The notes below the pieces were generated by a model that saw nothing but the letters and a program-made list of their open reading frames with translations, was not told the origin of the DNA and searched no databases. A DNA stretch of 64,000 bases, taken from Pseudomonas fluorescens (GTDB taxonomy: Bacteria > Pseudomonadota > Gammaproteobacteria > Pseudomonadales > Pseudomonadaceae). Location of the stretch: the NCBI RefSeq assembly GCF_018614655.1, contig NZ_JAGGOG010000002.1, positions 276,267 to 340,266 of the forward strand. Direction: 5' to 3'. A program made the translations under genes and the position numbers. Positions 47,128 through 56,898 of this stretch are shown in pieces; the stretch's first letter is position 1, and every line of letters starts with the position of its first letter.

Positions 47128-49353
47128 CTAATCCACCTGATACACCACCGGTTCCTCACCCACCACCCACGCCGTCACACTGCGCGCCGCATAGCCCTCT
47201 CGCGCCTGCCCGGCAAAGTTAGCCACCAACCGCGTGCCATCGGCAAACGTGGTCTGCTGCACCTGCCGATCCGCCGTCAGCCAGCGAAAATCAGTCATGG
47301 CCTGGGTCGCCAAACGCTGGTGCAATGGCCGGAAAAAGCTATCCTGGCGCTGGATCAGCGGCAAGCGCTGCTTAAACGTCGCCGCACTCAAGTGATACAA
47401 CGGCGGCACGTTGTACAGCAGTTGGGTCAGTTCATTTTCGCCCAGCACATTGCTCAGCTTCAGGCTGTCGAACAACCAATGATGAGTGGTGATAACCGAG
47501 CCATGGAACACCGCCTGGTACAGCGGCAGACGCATCGCCGGGTCGAAGTAGACCGTGCGAAACGGCTCTTTCAAGGGAACCGATTTGAAGAACACCGCAG
47601 GCTGTTCCGGCGGGTACCAGGCGCCCACGTAGTAGGGCGATTGCTTGTCCTGGGTCATATCCCGATCACCCCAGCCCATCACAGGTGTCTGCATGCCATG
47701 GGCAAACAGAACGCCTTGGGCAGTGACGGCGTTACCGTCTTCTGAACCTGCCGGCACTTTGAGTACGTTGTTGATCCAGCGAGCGGCGTCGACGTTCCCT
47801 GCCGCGTTCTGCGCTTGAGTCATGTTGAGGACGGAACGATAGCTGTCGAACACCATGCCGGTGGCGTAGGCATCAAGGAACCAGGCATTGAAACCGGCCT
47901 TAGCCTGTACCGCCTTCACCCGCGCCTCCAATAGCGGTCGCACGCAGCGTGGGTCGGTGTAGTAACCGGACTTCTGGAAGCCGGTTTTGAGCTGACCGTT
48001 TTTCAACAGGATTCCACAGTCGCGATGGGCTTTGCTGCCCAGGTGTGCGGTGGTCCAGTCCGGATTTTCCTTGGCAGACAAAGCCGTCTCATAGGAGTCA
48101 TAGGGCGCCATCAAGTAACCGGCATCGACGCCAGCCCGCACCGCCTCCGGATGCCAAAGCCCACCCTCCCAACCTTCGCCCAAGGTCAACAACAAGCGTT
48201 TGAGCCCGGCATTCTGTAAGGATTTGACGGTGGTCGCAGACAAGGTACTGCCCCAGGCTTGCGGGGTTGCAGTCAGGGCATTGGAAAATGCGGTGGCCAA
48301 TTCACCACGTAACACACCGTAGCCGTCCGCGAGTTTTTCCATGTCCGGTTCGTCAACGGCTTGCCAACTCTGACGCGCCTTTTTATTGATCGCCGCGTTC
48401 AAGCCGCGCAACAGGGTGGTTTGCTGGTAGCGATCAAGAAACGGTTGGGTCACCTGCAGGACCTGCAGCGATTCCTTGTCCAACAGGCTTCGCAGCTCCC
48501 CCGCCAGCCCGTGATCATTACTCAGCACCTGGCGTAATTGCGACCAGTCGCGCACATCACCAAGGCCCAGCAGGTCATTGCCCCACAGGTAAACATGGCT
48601 GGCGCCCAGCAACTTCTCGGCGTCCGGCGTCTGCCGCAGCTTGTCCGCCAGCGGCTCGTATTGCCCTTGCTCCACCAGCCATTGTTGGTAGCGCTTGGCC
48701 CCGGCCAACAGGTCGGCATCGCCCAGGTGCAAGCGCAGTGTCATCGGTGCCGTGGGGTCCAGGGCGGTGAACTCGTGGCGTGCAGACAACGCCAACCGCT
48801 TGCCATCGGCTTGCCAGTGCAGGCGGTTGTTGTAAGGGTTGGTCAGCAGCCAGTTGAGCGTGAACGTGTCGTGGTCGACACCCCACAGCGGCAAGCTGAG
48901 GTCCTGGGTGGTGTTCACATCGCCCTGCTCCAGCAGGAAGTCCTGCCAAAGCAGGTTGCCAGCGGGCACATAGTGCCCCTCGGCCAGGGGCCAGATCAGA
49001 CCTTTGCCCATGGCGCTGGCCGGTTGCTGGAGGATATCCAGCTCACCCGATTCCCGAGCGGTGATGGTCAGCGCCAGGTCACGTTGGTCGAGGCTGGCGC
49101 TCAGGCGATAGGCTCCGTCATTCCATTGCCAGGTGGCCTGCTGGGTGCTTTGAGTGAGTTGGCTGACAGGGTGAGCGGCGACGCCCGTGGAGGCCTGCAC
49201 AGGTTGCTTATCGGCGGGGATCACACGGATCGCCAGGGTTGCCGGGTCAAGTTCGACGCGCCAGAGGGCGTTTTCCAGCACGGTCCCTGCGTGAACCATC
49301 GACGACAGCAACAGAGCGAATACCAACAGAGTGTGGCGCAGGCAACGGATCAT
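47128..49353 (-). CDS. Exported glycosidase-like protein
   Basis: A 741-residue protein with a signal peptide (MIRCLRHTLLVFALLLSSMVHAG) and an N-terminal beta-rich region. From about residue 300 it resembles a TIM-barrel glycoside hydrolase, with GFNAWFLDAYATG as a possible catalytic strand. It looks related to the GH101/DUF5696 type, acting on a sugar polymer in the periplasm or outside. I used ATG 49353 with AAGG upstream; a TTG at 49371 is also possible. The substrate and catalytic residues are uncertain. Confidence 0.6.
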   Translation of the reverse strand: MIRCLRHTLLVFALLLSSMVHAGTVLENALWRVELDPATLAIRVIPADKQPVQASTGVAAHPVSQLTQSTQQATWQWNDGAYRLSASLDQRDLALTITARESGELDILQQPASAMGKGLIWPLAEGHYVPAGNLLWQDFLLEQGDVNTTQDLSLPLWGVDHDTFTLNWLLTNPYNNRLHWQADGKRLALSARHEFTALDPTAPMTLRLHLGDADLLAGAKRYQQWLVEQGQYEPLADKLRQTPDAEKLLGASHVYLWGNDLLGLGDVRDWSQLRQVLSNDHGLAGELRSLLDKESLQVLQVTQPFLDRYQQTTLLRGLNAAINKKARQSWQAVDEPDMEKLADGYGVLRGELATAFSNALTATPQAWGSTLSATTVKSLQNAGLKRLLLTLGEGWEGGLWHPEAVRAGVDAGYLMAPYDSYETALSAKENPDWTTAHLGSKAHRDCGILLKNGQLKTGFQKSGYYTDPRCVRPLLEARVKAVQAKAGFNAWFLDAYATGMVFDSYRSVLNMTQAQNAAGNVDAARWINNVLKVPAGSEDGNAVTAQGVLFAHGMQTPVMGWGDRDMTQDKQSPYYVGAWYPPEQPAVFFKSVPLKEPFRTVYFDPAMRLPLYQAVFHGSVITTHHWLFDSLKLSNVLGENELTQLLYNVPPLYHLSAATFKQRLPLIQRQDSFFRPLHQRLATQAMTDFRWLTADRQVQQTTFADGTRLVANFAGQAREGYAARSVTAWVVGEEPVVYQVD

Positions 49354-49469
49354 GACACGGGCCTTGGGCAAATGAGATCAGGCCCAGAGGTTAACCCAAT
49401 TGATCCGGAGCCTGGCGCCAACCGACACTCTCAGGAGTATTCCCACATCCCTGTGGGAACACCTCAGGT

Positions 49470-52400
49470 CTATTCTTTCTTCGGTTCGCGAATCTTGTAC
49501 CAGGCCACATACAGCGCCGGTAGAAACAGCAGCGTCAGCAAGGTGGCGATGATGATCCCGCCGATCATCGCGTAGGCCATCGGCCCCCAGAACACTTCCC
49601 GGGCGATGGGGATCATGCCCAGGCTGGCGGCCGCCGCCGTGAGCAGGATCGGCCGGCGCCGATGTTCGGTGGCTTCCACCACCGCGTCCCACGGCGTGTA
49701 GCCGTCGCGCTCGTAGGCGTCGATCTGGGTCACCAGAATCACCGAGTTACGGATGATGATGCCGATCAACGCCAGGATCCCAAGGATCGCCACAAAACCC
49801 ATGGGCGTGCCCGTGGGAATCAGCGCCAGCACCACACCAATCAGCCCCAGCGGCGCGACGCTGACTACCAGGAACATCTTCTGCACGCTGTGCAACTGGA
49901 TCATCAGGAAGGTCGCCATCAAGAACAGCATCAGCGGCACCACCTTGGCAATCGGACCTTGGGCCTTGCCGCTTTCCTCCACGGTGCCGCCGGTGGCGAC
50001 CTTGTAACCCACCGGCAAGTTGGCGCTGAATTTTTCGATGTCAGGTGCCAGTTGCTTGACCAGATCCGTCGGCTGCATCTCATCGCGCACCGCCGCCTTG
50101 ATGGTGATGGTCGGCTTGCGGTCCCGACGCCACACCAGCGGTTGCTCCAGCTCGTAACGCACCGTGGCAAACGCCAGCAGCGGAATCGAGGTACCACTGG
50201 GCGTGACAATCTGCAGGTTCTGCAAGGTCTCCGGCGTACCGCGCTCGGCATCTTCGGCGCGACCGACCACGTTGATCAGGTAGATATCGTCATGCACCTG
50301 AGTCACCGATGCACCACTGACCACGCTGTTCATCAACTGCGCCACGTCTTCGGAAGACAGGCCCAACTGGCGCGCCTTGTCCTGGGCGATGTCGATACGC
50401 AGGACTTTGCCCGGCTCGTTCCAGTCGTAGATGATTTCGCCGAGATGGTTGTTCTTGTCGAGCATCGTCGCCAGTTCGATGGCGTGTTTGCGCACTTGGT
50501 CGATGTCCTTGCCGGACACTCGATACTGAATCGGCCGGCCCACGGGCGGGCCCATTTCCAGCGGCTGCACGAAGCTGCCCACGCCGACAAAGTCGTCCCG
50601 CAGGCGCTTTTGCAGCCGCGCAATCAACGCGCCCCGCTCCTCCAGGCCCTTGCTGACAATCACCAACTGCGCGTAGTACGGGTTCTCCAACTGCTGATCC
50701 AGCGGCAGGTAGAAACGAATAGCGCCCTGGCCGATATAAGTGCTCCAGCGGGCAATGTCCGGGTCGTCCTTGATGATCGCTTCCAGGCGGTCCACGGCCT
50801 TGCGGGTCTCATTGATCGAGGCGTTTTGCGGCAGGTTGAGGTCGACGAGTATTTCCGGGCGGTCCGAGGACGGGAAAAACTGGTTCTGCACAAACTGCAT
50901 GGAAAACACCGAGGCCACGAACAGCGCCACCGTGATGCCAATGGCCCACCAGCGATTGCGCATGGCCCAGAGCATGCCGCCGTTGAACACCCGGCCAATG
51001 CGCCCAGGCTCGGCGCTGTGAGGTTTGACGTTGCTGCTGAGGATATGCACGCCGATCACTGGCGCGAACAGCACCGCCACCACCCACGACACCAGCATCG
51101 CCACGGCAATCACCGCGAACAGGGTGAAGGTGTACTCACCCGCCGAACTGGCGTTGAGGCCAATGGGCACGAAACCGGCCACGGTCACCAGGGTGCCGGT
51201 CAACATCGGGAACGCCGTGGAGGTGTAGGCATAGGTCGCCGCTTGTTCCTTGGTCTCACCTTTTTCCAGCCGCGTGATCATCATCTCTACGGTGATCATC
51301 GCGTCGTCCACCAGCAGGCCGAGGGCGATAATCAGCGCGCCCAGCGACACCCGCTGCATGGTGATGCCGCTGTACTCCATAAACACAAACACCAGCGCCA
51401 ACACCAGTGGAATCGAGCACGCCACCACCAGCCCGGCGCGCATGCCGAGGCTGATAAAGCTCACCACCAATACAATGATCACCGCCTCGAACAGCGCGCT
51501 GGTGAAGCCGCCGACGGCCTCCTCCACCACCTCGGCCTGGTCGGAAACCTTGTGCACGCCGACGCCCACCGGCAAGTCGGCAGTCAGGTCATCCATACGC
51601 TGGTGCAGGGCCTTGCCGAAAGACTGGATATTGCCGCCCTTCTGCATGGCGATGGCCAAGCCGATCGCCGGCTTGCCGTTGAAACGAAACATCGGCGTCG
51701 ACGGGTCGACATAGCCGCGGGTGATTTCAGCCACGTCCGCCAACCGATAGAACCGGTCATTGAGCCGCAGGTTGACGTTGGCCAGATCCTTCTCCGATGC
51801 GAACTGCCCGGAAGTACGCACGGAAATCCGCTCCGGTCCTGCCTCGATCACTCCCGCCGGGGTCACCGCATTCTGCGATTGCAGGCTCTGTACCACTTGC
51901 CGCTGATCAATGCCCAGGGCCGCCAGTTTGCGGGTGGAGAAATTCAGGTAAATCACTTCGTTCTGCTGGCCGATCATCTCGACCTTGCCCAACCCCGGCA
52001 CCGAACGAACCTCAGCCCGCACTTGCTCGACGTAATCACGCAGTTGGCGCATCGATAAACCATCGGCGGTAAACGCGTAGATTGAACCGAACACATCGCC
52101 GAACTCGTCGTTGAACGCCGGTCCCTGCAACCCTTGGGGGAAGCTGCCACGGATGTCATCGATCTTCTTGCGCACCTGGTACCAGATCCCGGGAATGTCC
52201 TTGGCACTGGTGGTGTCGCGCAGGAACACGAACACCGTGGACTCGCCGGGCCGGGTGTAGCTTTTCACGTAGTCGAGGGCGTCCAGCTCTTCGAGTTTTT
52301 TCTCGATACGGTCAGTGACTTGCTTGAGGGTTTCTTCCTGGGTCGCACCGGGCCAACGGGTCTGGATCACCATGGTCTTGATGGTGAACGAGGGGTCCTC

Positions 52401-52517
52401 TTCCCGGCCAAGGTTCATGTACGAGAACACGCCCATCAGCAGCGCAACGAACATCAGGTACCAGACGAAGGACTGATGCTTGAGGGCCCAGTCGGATAAG
52501 TTGAAGCTCCCTTTCAT
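49470..52517 (-). CDS. triC: RND efflux pump permease, TriC-type
   Basis: A 1015-residue inner-membrane proton-driven pump of the HAE family. It has the usual two halves of one plus five helices and two large periplasmic loops. The length and the two preceding fusion proteins match P. aeruginosa TriC, which exports triclosan and other small hydrophobic compounds. Its start overlaps triB by four bases. No outer-membrane channel gene is present, so a shared TolC-like protein such as OpmH is needed. Confidence 0.9.
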   Translation of the reverse strand: MKGSFNLSDWALKHQSFVWYLMFVALLMGVFSYMNLGREEDPSFTIKTMVIQTRWPGATQEETLKQVTDRIEKKLEELDALDYVKSYTRPGESTVFVFLRDTTSAKDIPGIWYQVRKKIDDIRGSFPQGLQGPAFNDEFGDVFGSIYAFTADGLSMRQLRDYVEQVRAEVRSVPGLGKVEMIGQQNEVIYLNFSTRKLAALGIDQRQVVQSLQSQNAVTPAGVIEAGPERISVRTSGQFASEKDLANVNLRLNDRFYRLADVAEITRGYVDPSTPMFRFNGKPAIGLAIAMQKGGNIQSFGKALHQRMDDLTADLPVGVGVHKVSDQAEVVEEAVGGFTSALFEAVIIVLVVSFISLGMRAGLVVACSIPLVLALVFVFMEYSGITMQRVSLGALIIALGLLVDDAMITVEMMITRLEKGETKEQAATYAYTSTAFPMLTGTLVTVAGFVPIGLNASSAGEYTFTLFAVIAVAMLVSWVVAVLFAPVIGVHILSSNVKPHSAEPGRIGRVFNGGMLWAMRNRWWAIGITVALFVASVFSMQFVQNQFFPSSDRPEILVDLNLPQNASINETRKAVDRLEAIIKDDPDIARWSTYIGQGAIRFYLPLDQQLENPYYAQLVIVSKGLEERGALIARLQKRLRDDFVGVGSFVQPLEMGPPVGRPIQYRVSGKDIDQVRKHAIELATMLDKNNHLGEIIYDWNEPGKVLRIDIAQDKARQLGLSSEDVAQLMNSVVSGASVTQVHDDIYLINVVGRAEDAERGTPETLQNLQIVTPSGTSIPLLAFATVRYELEQPLVWRRDRKPTITIKAAVRDEMQPTDLVKQLAPDIEKFSANLPVGYKVATGGTVEESGKAQGPIAKVVPLMLFLMATFLMIQLHSVQKMFLVVSVAPLGLIGVVLALIPTGTPMGFVAILGILALIGIIIRNSVILVTQIDAYERDGYTPWDAVVEATEHRRRPILLTAAAASLGMIPIAREVFWGPMAYAMIGGIIIATLLTLLFLPALYVAWYKIREPKKE

Positions 52518-53584
52518 CGCGGGCTGTCCTCGTCGATTTTGACTTTTTGCCCAGGTTTCAGGCTGTTGACGCCGGCACTGACCACCCGTTCGCCGGGTTT
52601 GACGCCGCCGTTGAGCAACGCGCTGTCGGCGTTACGGCTGATGATCGTCACATCCCGCGGTTGCACGGTCTGGCTTTGGGTATCAATCACCCAGATGCGG
52701 GTTTTGCCGTCGGCTTCCTGCAAGGCGCTCAGGGGCAGTTCGATACGTGGGGCGATGGCCGAACTCAAGGTCACGCTGATCGCAGTACCGAGGCGAAAGG
52801 CCGCTGGCGTCTGGGCCAGAGTCAGGCGCGCGCGACGGGTGCGGGTCGCGCTTTGGGCCTGGGGTTCGATCTCGCGCACGGTGGCGGTGGTGTTGACGCT
52901 CGGGTCCAGTTGCCCGGCGACGCGAAATACCACGTCGGACGGCAAGCGCTCGGCCAGGCCGGCGGGCAGGTCGATCACCGCTTCCTTGATGTCGGGACGG
53001 GCCAGGGTCACCACTTGCTGGCCGGCGCTGACCACTTGGCCGGCCTCGGCGTTCCAGGCGGTGACGATGCCCGCGTGGTCGGTGCGTAGCTCGCTGTAGT
53101 TGAGCTGGTCCTTGGCCTGATTGACCGAAGCCTTGGCCTGGTCGAGAGAGGCCTGGGTGGTTTTCAGGTCAGTCTGGGCGACGTCCAGTTGCGCCTGCGC
53201 ACCGACGCCACGGTTGAACAGTTCCTGCTGGCGCCGGGCATTTGCCTGGGCGTTGATCCACTGGGCCTCAACCCGGGCCAGATCACCTTGGGCTGCGCGC
53301 AACTGGTTCTGTTGATCGGTGGGGTCGAGGACCGCGAGCAACGCGTCTTTCTCCACTTCACTGCCGACGTCAACGGCACGCCGCGCGATGCGGCCAGGCA
53401 CGCGAAAGCCCAGATTGCTTTCGTAGCGCGCCTGGATGGTGCCGGCGAATCGGCCGAGGTTTTCCTGATTCTCGGATTTCACTTCAATCGACAGCACCGG
53501 GCGTACCGGTTCGGGTGCCGGTTCTTCTTTGGAGCAGGCCATCAGCAACAGGCTGGACGCAATGAATACAGTCAACCGCTTCAT
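52514..53584 (-). CDS. triB: RND efflux membrane fusion lipoprotein, TriB-type
   Basis: A 356-residue periplasmic adaptor. The signal peptide ends in a lipobox LLMAC, so the mature protein begins with a lipid-modified Cys. It has a barrel-sandwich fold with a long coiled coil around residues 90-165 (TQASLDQAKASVNQAKDQLN). Its stop overlaps triC and its start overlaps the preceding adaptor by four bases. Confidence 0.9.
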   Translation of the reverse strand: MKRLTVFIASSLLLMACSKEEPAPEPVRPVLSIEVKSENQENLGRFAGTIQARYESNLGFRVPGRIARRAVDVGSEVEKDALLAVLDPTDQQNQLRAAQGDLARVEAQWINAQANARRQQELFNRGVGAQAQLDVAQTDLKTTQASLDQAKASVNQAKDQLNYSELRTDHAGIVTAWNAEAGQVVSAGQQVVTLARPDIKEAVIDLPAGLAERLPSDVVFRVAGQLDPSVNTTATVREIEPQAQSATRTRRARLTLAQTPAAFRLGTAISVTLSSAIAPRIELPLSALQEADGKTRIWVIDTQSQTVQPRDVTIISRNADSALLNGGVKPGERVVSAGVNSLKPGQKVKIDEDSPR

Positions 53585-54684
53585 GGCTGAACTCCCTGCG
53601 CCTGGGCCTGATCCGGCGGCTGGGCGATTTCCACGATCATGCCCGGGTGCAGCAACTGCCCACCGGCTACCACGACTTTTTCGCCGCCCTTAAGACCGTC
53701 GCCGATGATCACCTTGCCCGTGAGGTAACGGGCAACCGTGACCTTGTGCAATTGCACCTTGCCGTCGTCGTCCACCAACCACACGGCCGGCTCGTTGAGG
53801 TCTTTGGTCAAGGCCGCCCAAGGCAACTCGACGCTGGCCTTGGCCGGTGCATTGGCAGTGGCGCTGACCACCGAGCCCAGTTGCATGCCTGCCGGCAACG
53901 CGCTCAGCGCGATCTTCACCTGCACGGTGCCACTATTGGCCGCCACCGCCGGGGTGACTTCACGGACCTTGCCCACGGCCTTGATAGTCGGGTTATCCAA
54001 CAAGCTGACGGTGATCGACGCATCGGGTGGCGGCTCCACCAGCAAGGATTCATAGACGTTGAACACCGCATCACGCTCGCCATCCCGGGCCAGGCTGAAA
54101 ATCGGCACCGTGGCCTGCACCACTTGGCCGACCTCGGCCTGACGCGCGGTAATCACCCCCGGTGCATCAGCGACCAGGGCGGTGTAGCCCAATTGTTCGC
54201 GCGCGTTGGCCAACTGCGCCTGGGCAGCGGTCAGCGCGCTCTGGCTGCTGCGCAAAGCGGCCTGGGCCGCATCGTATTCGCTGCGGCTGGTGTAACCCTT
54301 CGGTAAAAGCTTTTCCTGTCGCACAAAGGCGGCGGCGGTCTGTTTGACCCGAGCCTGTTCGGCCACCACCTGGGCCTGGGCGGAGTCGACATTGGTCTGC
54401 AAATCCTTGGGATCCAGCTTGGCCAGCACTTGCTTGGCCGTCACCCGGTCGCCGACATCGACCATGCGCTGGATGATCTTGCCACCGACGCGGAACGACA
54501 GGTCGGTCTGCACCCGCGCCTGGATGTCACCGGTCAGGGTCACGGCCGCGGCGAAATCGGCCGACTTCACGGTTTGCACAAACACCCGGGAATGCTCCTT
54601 GGGCACGCCTGTTTCCCGGCCGCAACCGGTCAGCAATGCCAAGAGGGCAAAGCTGAAAATGAATGTCGAGGTGGGACCGCCCAT
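53581..54684 (-). CDS. triA: RND efflux membrane fusion lipoprotein, TriA-type
   Basis: A 367-residue adaptor lipoprotein with lipobox LLTGC. The long coiled coil includes ALRSSQSALTAAQAQLANAREQ. I chose ATG 54684 with AAGGAG upstream instead of the longer frame to 54720. It begins the three-gene operon. Two different adaptors are needed together in TriABC, which distinguishes it from MexAB-type pumps. Confidence 0.88.
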   Translation of the reverse strand: MGGPTSTFIFSFALLALLTGCGRETGVPKEHSRVFVQTVKSADFAAAVTLTGDIQARVQTDLSFRVGGKIIQRMVDVGDRVTAKQVLAKLDPKDLQTNVDSAQAQVVAEQARVKQTAAAFVRQEKLLPKGYTSRSEYDAAQAALRSSQSALTAAQAQLANAREQLGYTALVADAPGVITARQAEVGQVVQATVPIFSLARDGERDAVFNVYESLLVEPPPDASITVSLLDNPTIKAVGKVREVTPAVAANSGTVQVKIALSALPAGMQLGSVVSATANAPAKASVELPWAALTKDLNEPAVWLVDDDGKVQLHKVTVARYLTGKVIIGDGLKGGEKVVVAGGQLLHPGMIVEIAQPPDQAQAQGVQP

Positions 54685-54795
54685 GCAGGCTCCTTGCTTG
54701 GTTGACGCGTCGGTGATCATGCGACTGTGAGCGTAGATCAGGGTTCCTTATCTGTATCAAGGATCCCATACTCCGGGGGTTCCCAAGTAGACAAG

Positions 54796-55962
54796 ATGAC
54801 CATGCTCAAGACCCTCGCGGTAGCCAATTACCGCTCGATCAATAAATTGGTGGTGCCGCTGGATCGCTTGAACCTGATCACCGGCCCCAACGGCAGCGGT
54901 AAATCCAACCTGTATCGCGCCCTGCGCCTGCTGGCGGAAACCGCCCAGGGCGGGGTGATCAACGCGTTGGCCCGTGAGGGCGGGCTGGATTCGACCTTCT
55001 GGGCCGGGCCTGAAAATATCAGCCGACGCATGCTCAGTGGCGAGGTGGAGGTGGAGCCGACCGTGCGCAAGGGCGTCAAGCGCTTGCGTCTGGGTTTTGC
55101 CGGGGAGGATTTCAGCTACGCGATCTCCCTCGGATTGCCTGAACCCAGCGAGTCATTTTTCTCCCTGGACCCCGAGGTCAAAAAGGAATGCATCTGGGCC
55201 GGCCACGTGTATCGCCCGGCAAGCCTGCTGGTGCAGCGTTCGGGGCCGATGGTGCGTGCCCGTGATGGTCGGGGCTGGGATGTACTGGCCCAGCACACAC
55301 CGAACTACAACAGCCTGTTCGATCAAGTCGGCAACCTGCGCGGCTCACCGGAGGTGTTGCTGCTGCGCGAGAGCATTCGCGGCTGGCGCTTCTACGATCA
55401 CTTTCGCAGTGACGTCGACGCGCCCGTGCGCCAACCGCAACTGGGCACGCGCACGCCGGTGCTGCATCACGATGGTCGCGACCTGGCGGCGGCATTGCAG
55501 ACCATCCGCGAGATAGGCGATCCCGAAGCCTTGCAGCAGGCCGTCAGTGATGCGTTTCCTGGCGCACGGCTGAATATCGAGCCGCTGCAAGGCGGACGCT
55601 TTGCCATCGAGTTCTATCAGGAAGGCTTGCTGCGGCCGTTATCAGCGGCAGAGTTATCGGACGGTACCTTGCGCTACTTGCTGCTGGTGGCGGCGCTGCT
55701 GACGCCCCGACCACCGACAATGATGGTACTGAACGAACCGGAAACCAGCCTGCACCCGGACCTGTTGCCGGCGCTGGCGCGGTTGATCATCAAGGTATCC
55801 GAGCAGTGTCAGGTGTGGGTGGTGTCCCATGCCAGCCGCTTGATTGCGGCGTTGCAGCAGGATGAAGGGTGCAACTCGATCGTGCTGGAGAAGGTGATGG
55901 GGCAAACACAGATTGTGGGACAGAAGGTGTTGGATCAGCCAGCCTGGCACTGGCCGAGTTGA
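54796..55962 (+). CDS. AAA family ATPase (SMC/OLD-like)
   Basis: A 388-residue single-domain ATPase. Walker A is GPNGSGKSN (residues 30-38) and Walker B plus D-loop is MVLNEPETSLHPDLLPAL, as in the OLD/RecF-like AAA_21 group. It has no TOPRIM nuclease domain. I used the ATG at 54796. Such solitary ATPases are common in bacteria and are of unknown function; some relatives take part in phage defence. It is divergent from triABC. Confidence 0.78.
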   Translation: MTMLKTLAVANYRSINKLVVPLDRLNLITGPNGSGKSNLYRALRLLAETAQGGVINALAREGGLDSTFWAGPENISRRMLSGEVEVEPTVRKGVKRLRLGFAGEDFSYAISLGLPEPSESFFSLDPEVKKECIWAGHVYRPASLLVQRSGPMVRARDGRGWDVLAQHTPNYNSLFDQVGNLRGSPEVLLLRESIRGWRFYDHFRSDVDAPVRQPQLGTRTPVLHHDGRDLAAALQTIREIGDPEALQQAVSDAFPGARLNIEPLQGGRFAIEFYQEGLLRPLSAAELSDGTLRYLLLVAALLTPRPPTMMVLNEPETSLHPDLLPALARLIIKVSEQCQVWVVSHASRLIAALQQDEGCNSIVLEKVMGQTQIVGQKVLDQPAWHWPS

Positions 55963-55974
55963 GAGGCGCCTGAC

Positions 55975-55998
55975 AGGGCTTGCTCGCGAAAGCGGTGT
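55975..55998. repeat. Half REP remnant
   Basis: AGGGCTTGCTCGCGAAAGCG is the left half of the fluorescens-type REP; the other half is missing. Confidence 0.55.
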
Positions 55999-56022
55999 AA
56001 CATTCAACGCAGAAACAAGGGA

Positions 56023-56898
56023 TCAACCCTGCCACTTACCCCCTCCCACAATCACACTCTCAGGCTGGGTGTCATCGCTCAGTTCCTTGCGCACATATTG
56101 GTCATACAGCTTGAGCAGATACTTCTCCTCACCCAGCTTGGCCAACTCGGCATTCACCCAATCACGCAGTTCGATATTGCCCTTCTTCACCGCCGGCGCA
56201 ATCGGCGCTTCGTCGCCCAGTTTCTGCTCCAGCACGCGGTAGCCCGGGTTCTGCTTGGCCCAACTGAACAGCACCAGATTGTCTTGTGCGTAAGCATCAC
56301 CGCGACCGCCGGCCAGGGCTTGCAGGGACTCGGAGTTTTTCTCGAACTTGAGCAGTTTCCAGTCCGGGTGGTTCTTGGTCAGCCAGATATCGGCAGTGGT
56401 GCCTGTGGTGACGATGGTGGTGCGGGTGGCCAGGTCATCCAGGCTTTTCACTTCGCTGCCCTGAGGCACCAAAGCCTGCACCGCAACTTTCAGGTTGGGG
56501 TTGGTGAACTCCACCGCTTCCTTGCGCTCCGGGGTCACGGTCATGTTGGCGAGGATCAGGTCGACCTTGTCGCTTTGCAGAAATGGAATGCGGCTCGCCG
56601 GTTCCACGGCAACGAACTCAACCTTGTTCTCATCGCCCAGCAAATCCTTGGCAAAACGACGGCCAATGTCGGTATCAAAGCCGACGTAACGACCGGCTTC
56701 GTCGACAAAGCCGAACGGCGGCTTGTCGGTGAACACACCGACAATCAGCTTGTCCCGCGCCTTGATCTTGTCGATGTAGCTCACCGCTGCCGGCGCTGCG
56801 GCCGCAGGTTTGGCAGGCTCGTCGGGCTTGTTGCAGCCGGCCAGCAGAGCAAGGCCGAACAGTGGTAATAACAGCAGTGAAGACTTGGCAGTTTTCAT
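56023..56898 (-). CDS. Amino-acid-type ABC transporter substrate-binding lipoprotein
   Basis: A 291-residue binding protein with lipobox LLAGC. The RDKLIVGVFTDKPPFGFVDEAGRYVGFD start and VEFTNPNLKV segment are typical of SBP family 3 (polar amino acids). It is the last gene of a four-gene operon whose members overlap. Ligand unknown; the surrounding sulfur genes hint at a sulfur amino acid, but that is inference. Confidence 0.86.
   Translation of the reverse strand: MKTAKSSLLLLPLFGLALLAGCNKPDEPAKPAAAAPAAVSYIDKIKARDKLIVGVFTDKPPFGFVDEAGRYVGFDTDIGRRFAKDLLGDENKVEFVAVEPASRIPFLQSDKVDLILANMTVTPERKEAVEFTNPNLKVAVQALVPQGSEVKSLDDLATRTTIVTTGTTADIWLTKNHPDWKLLKFEKNSESLQALAGGRGDAYAQDNLVLFSWAKQNPGYRVLEQKLGDEAPIAPAVKKGNIELRDWVNAELAKLGEEKYLLKLYDQYVRKELSDDTQPESVIVGGGKWQG

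Noticed and set aside
49662..52058. A 798-codon open frame antisense to triC
   Set aside because: Extreme His/Arg/Gln content and complete overlap with a well-supported RND pump gene.
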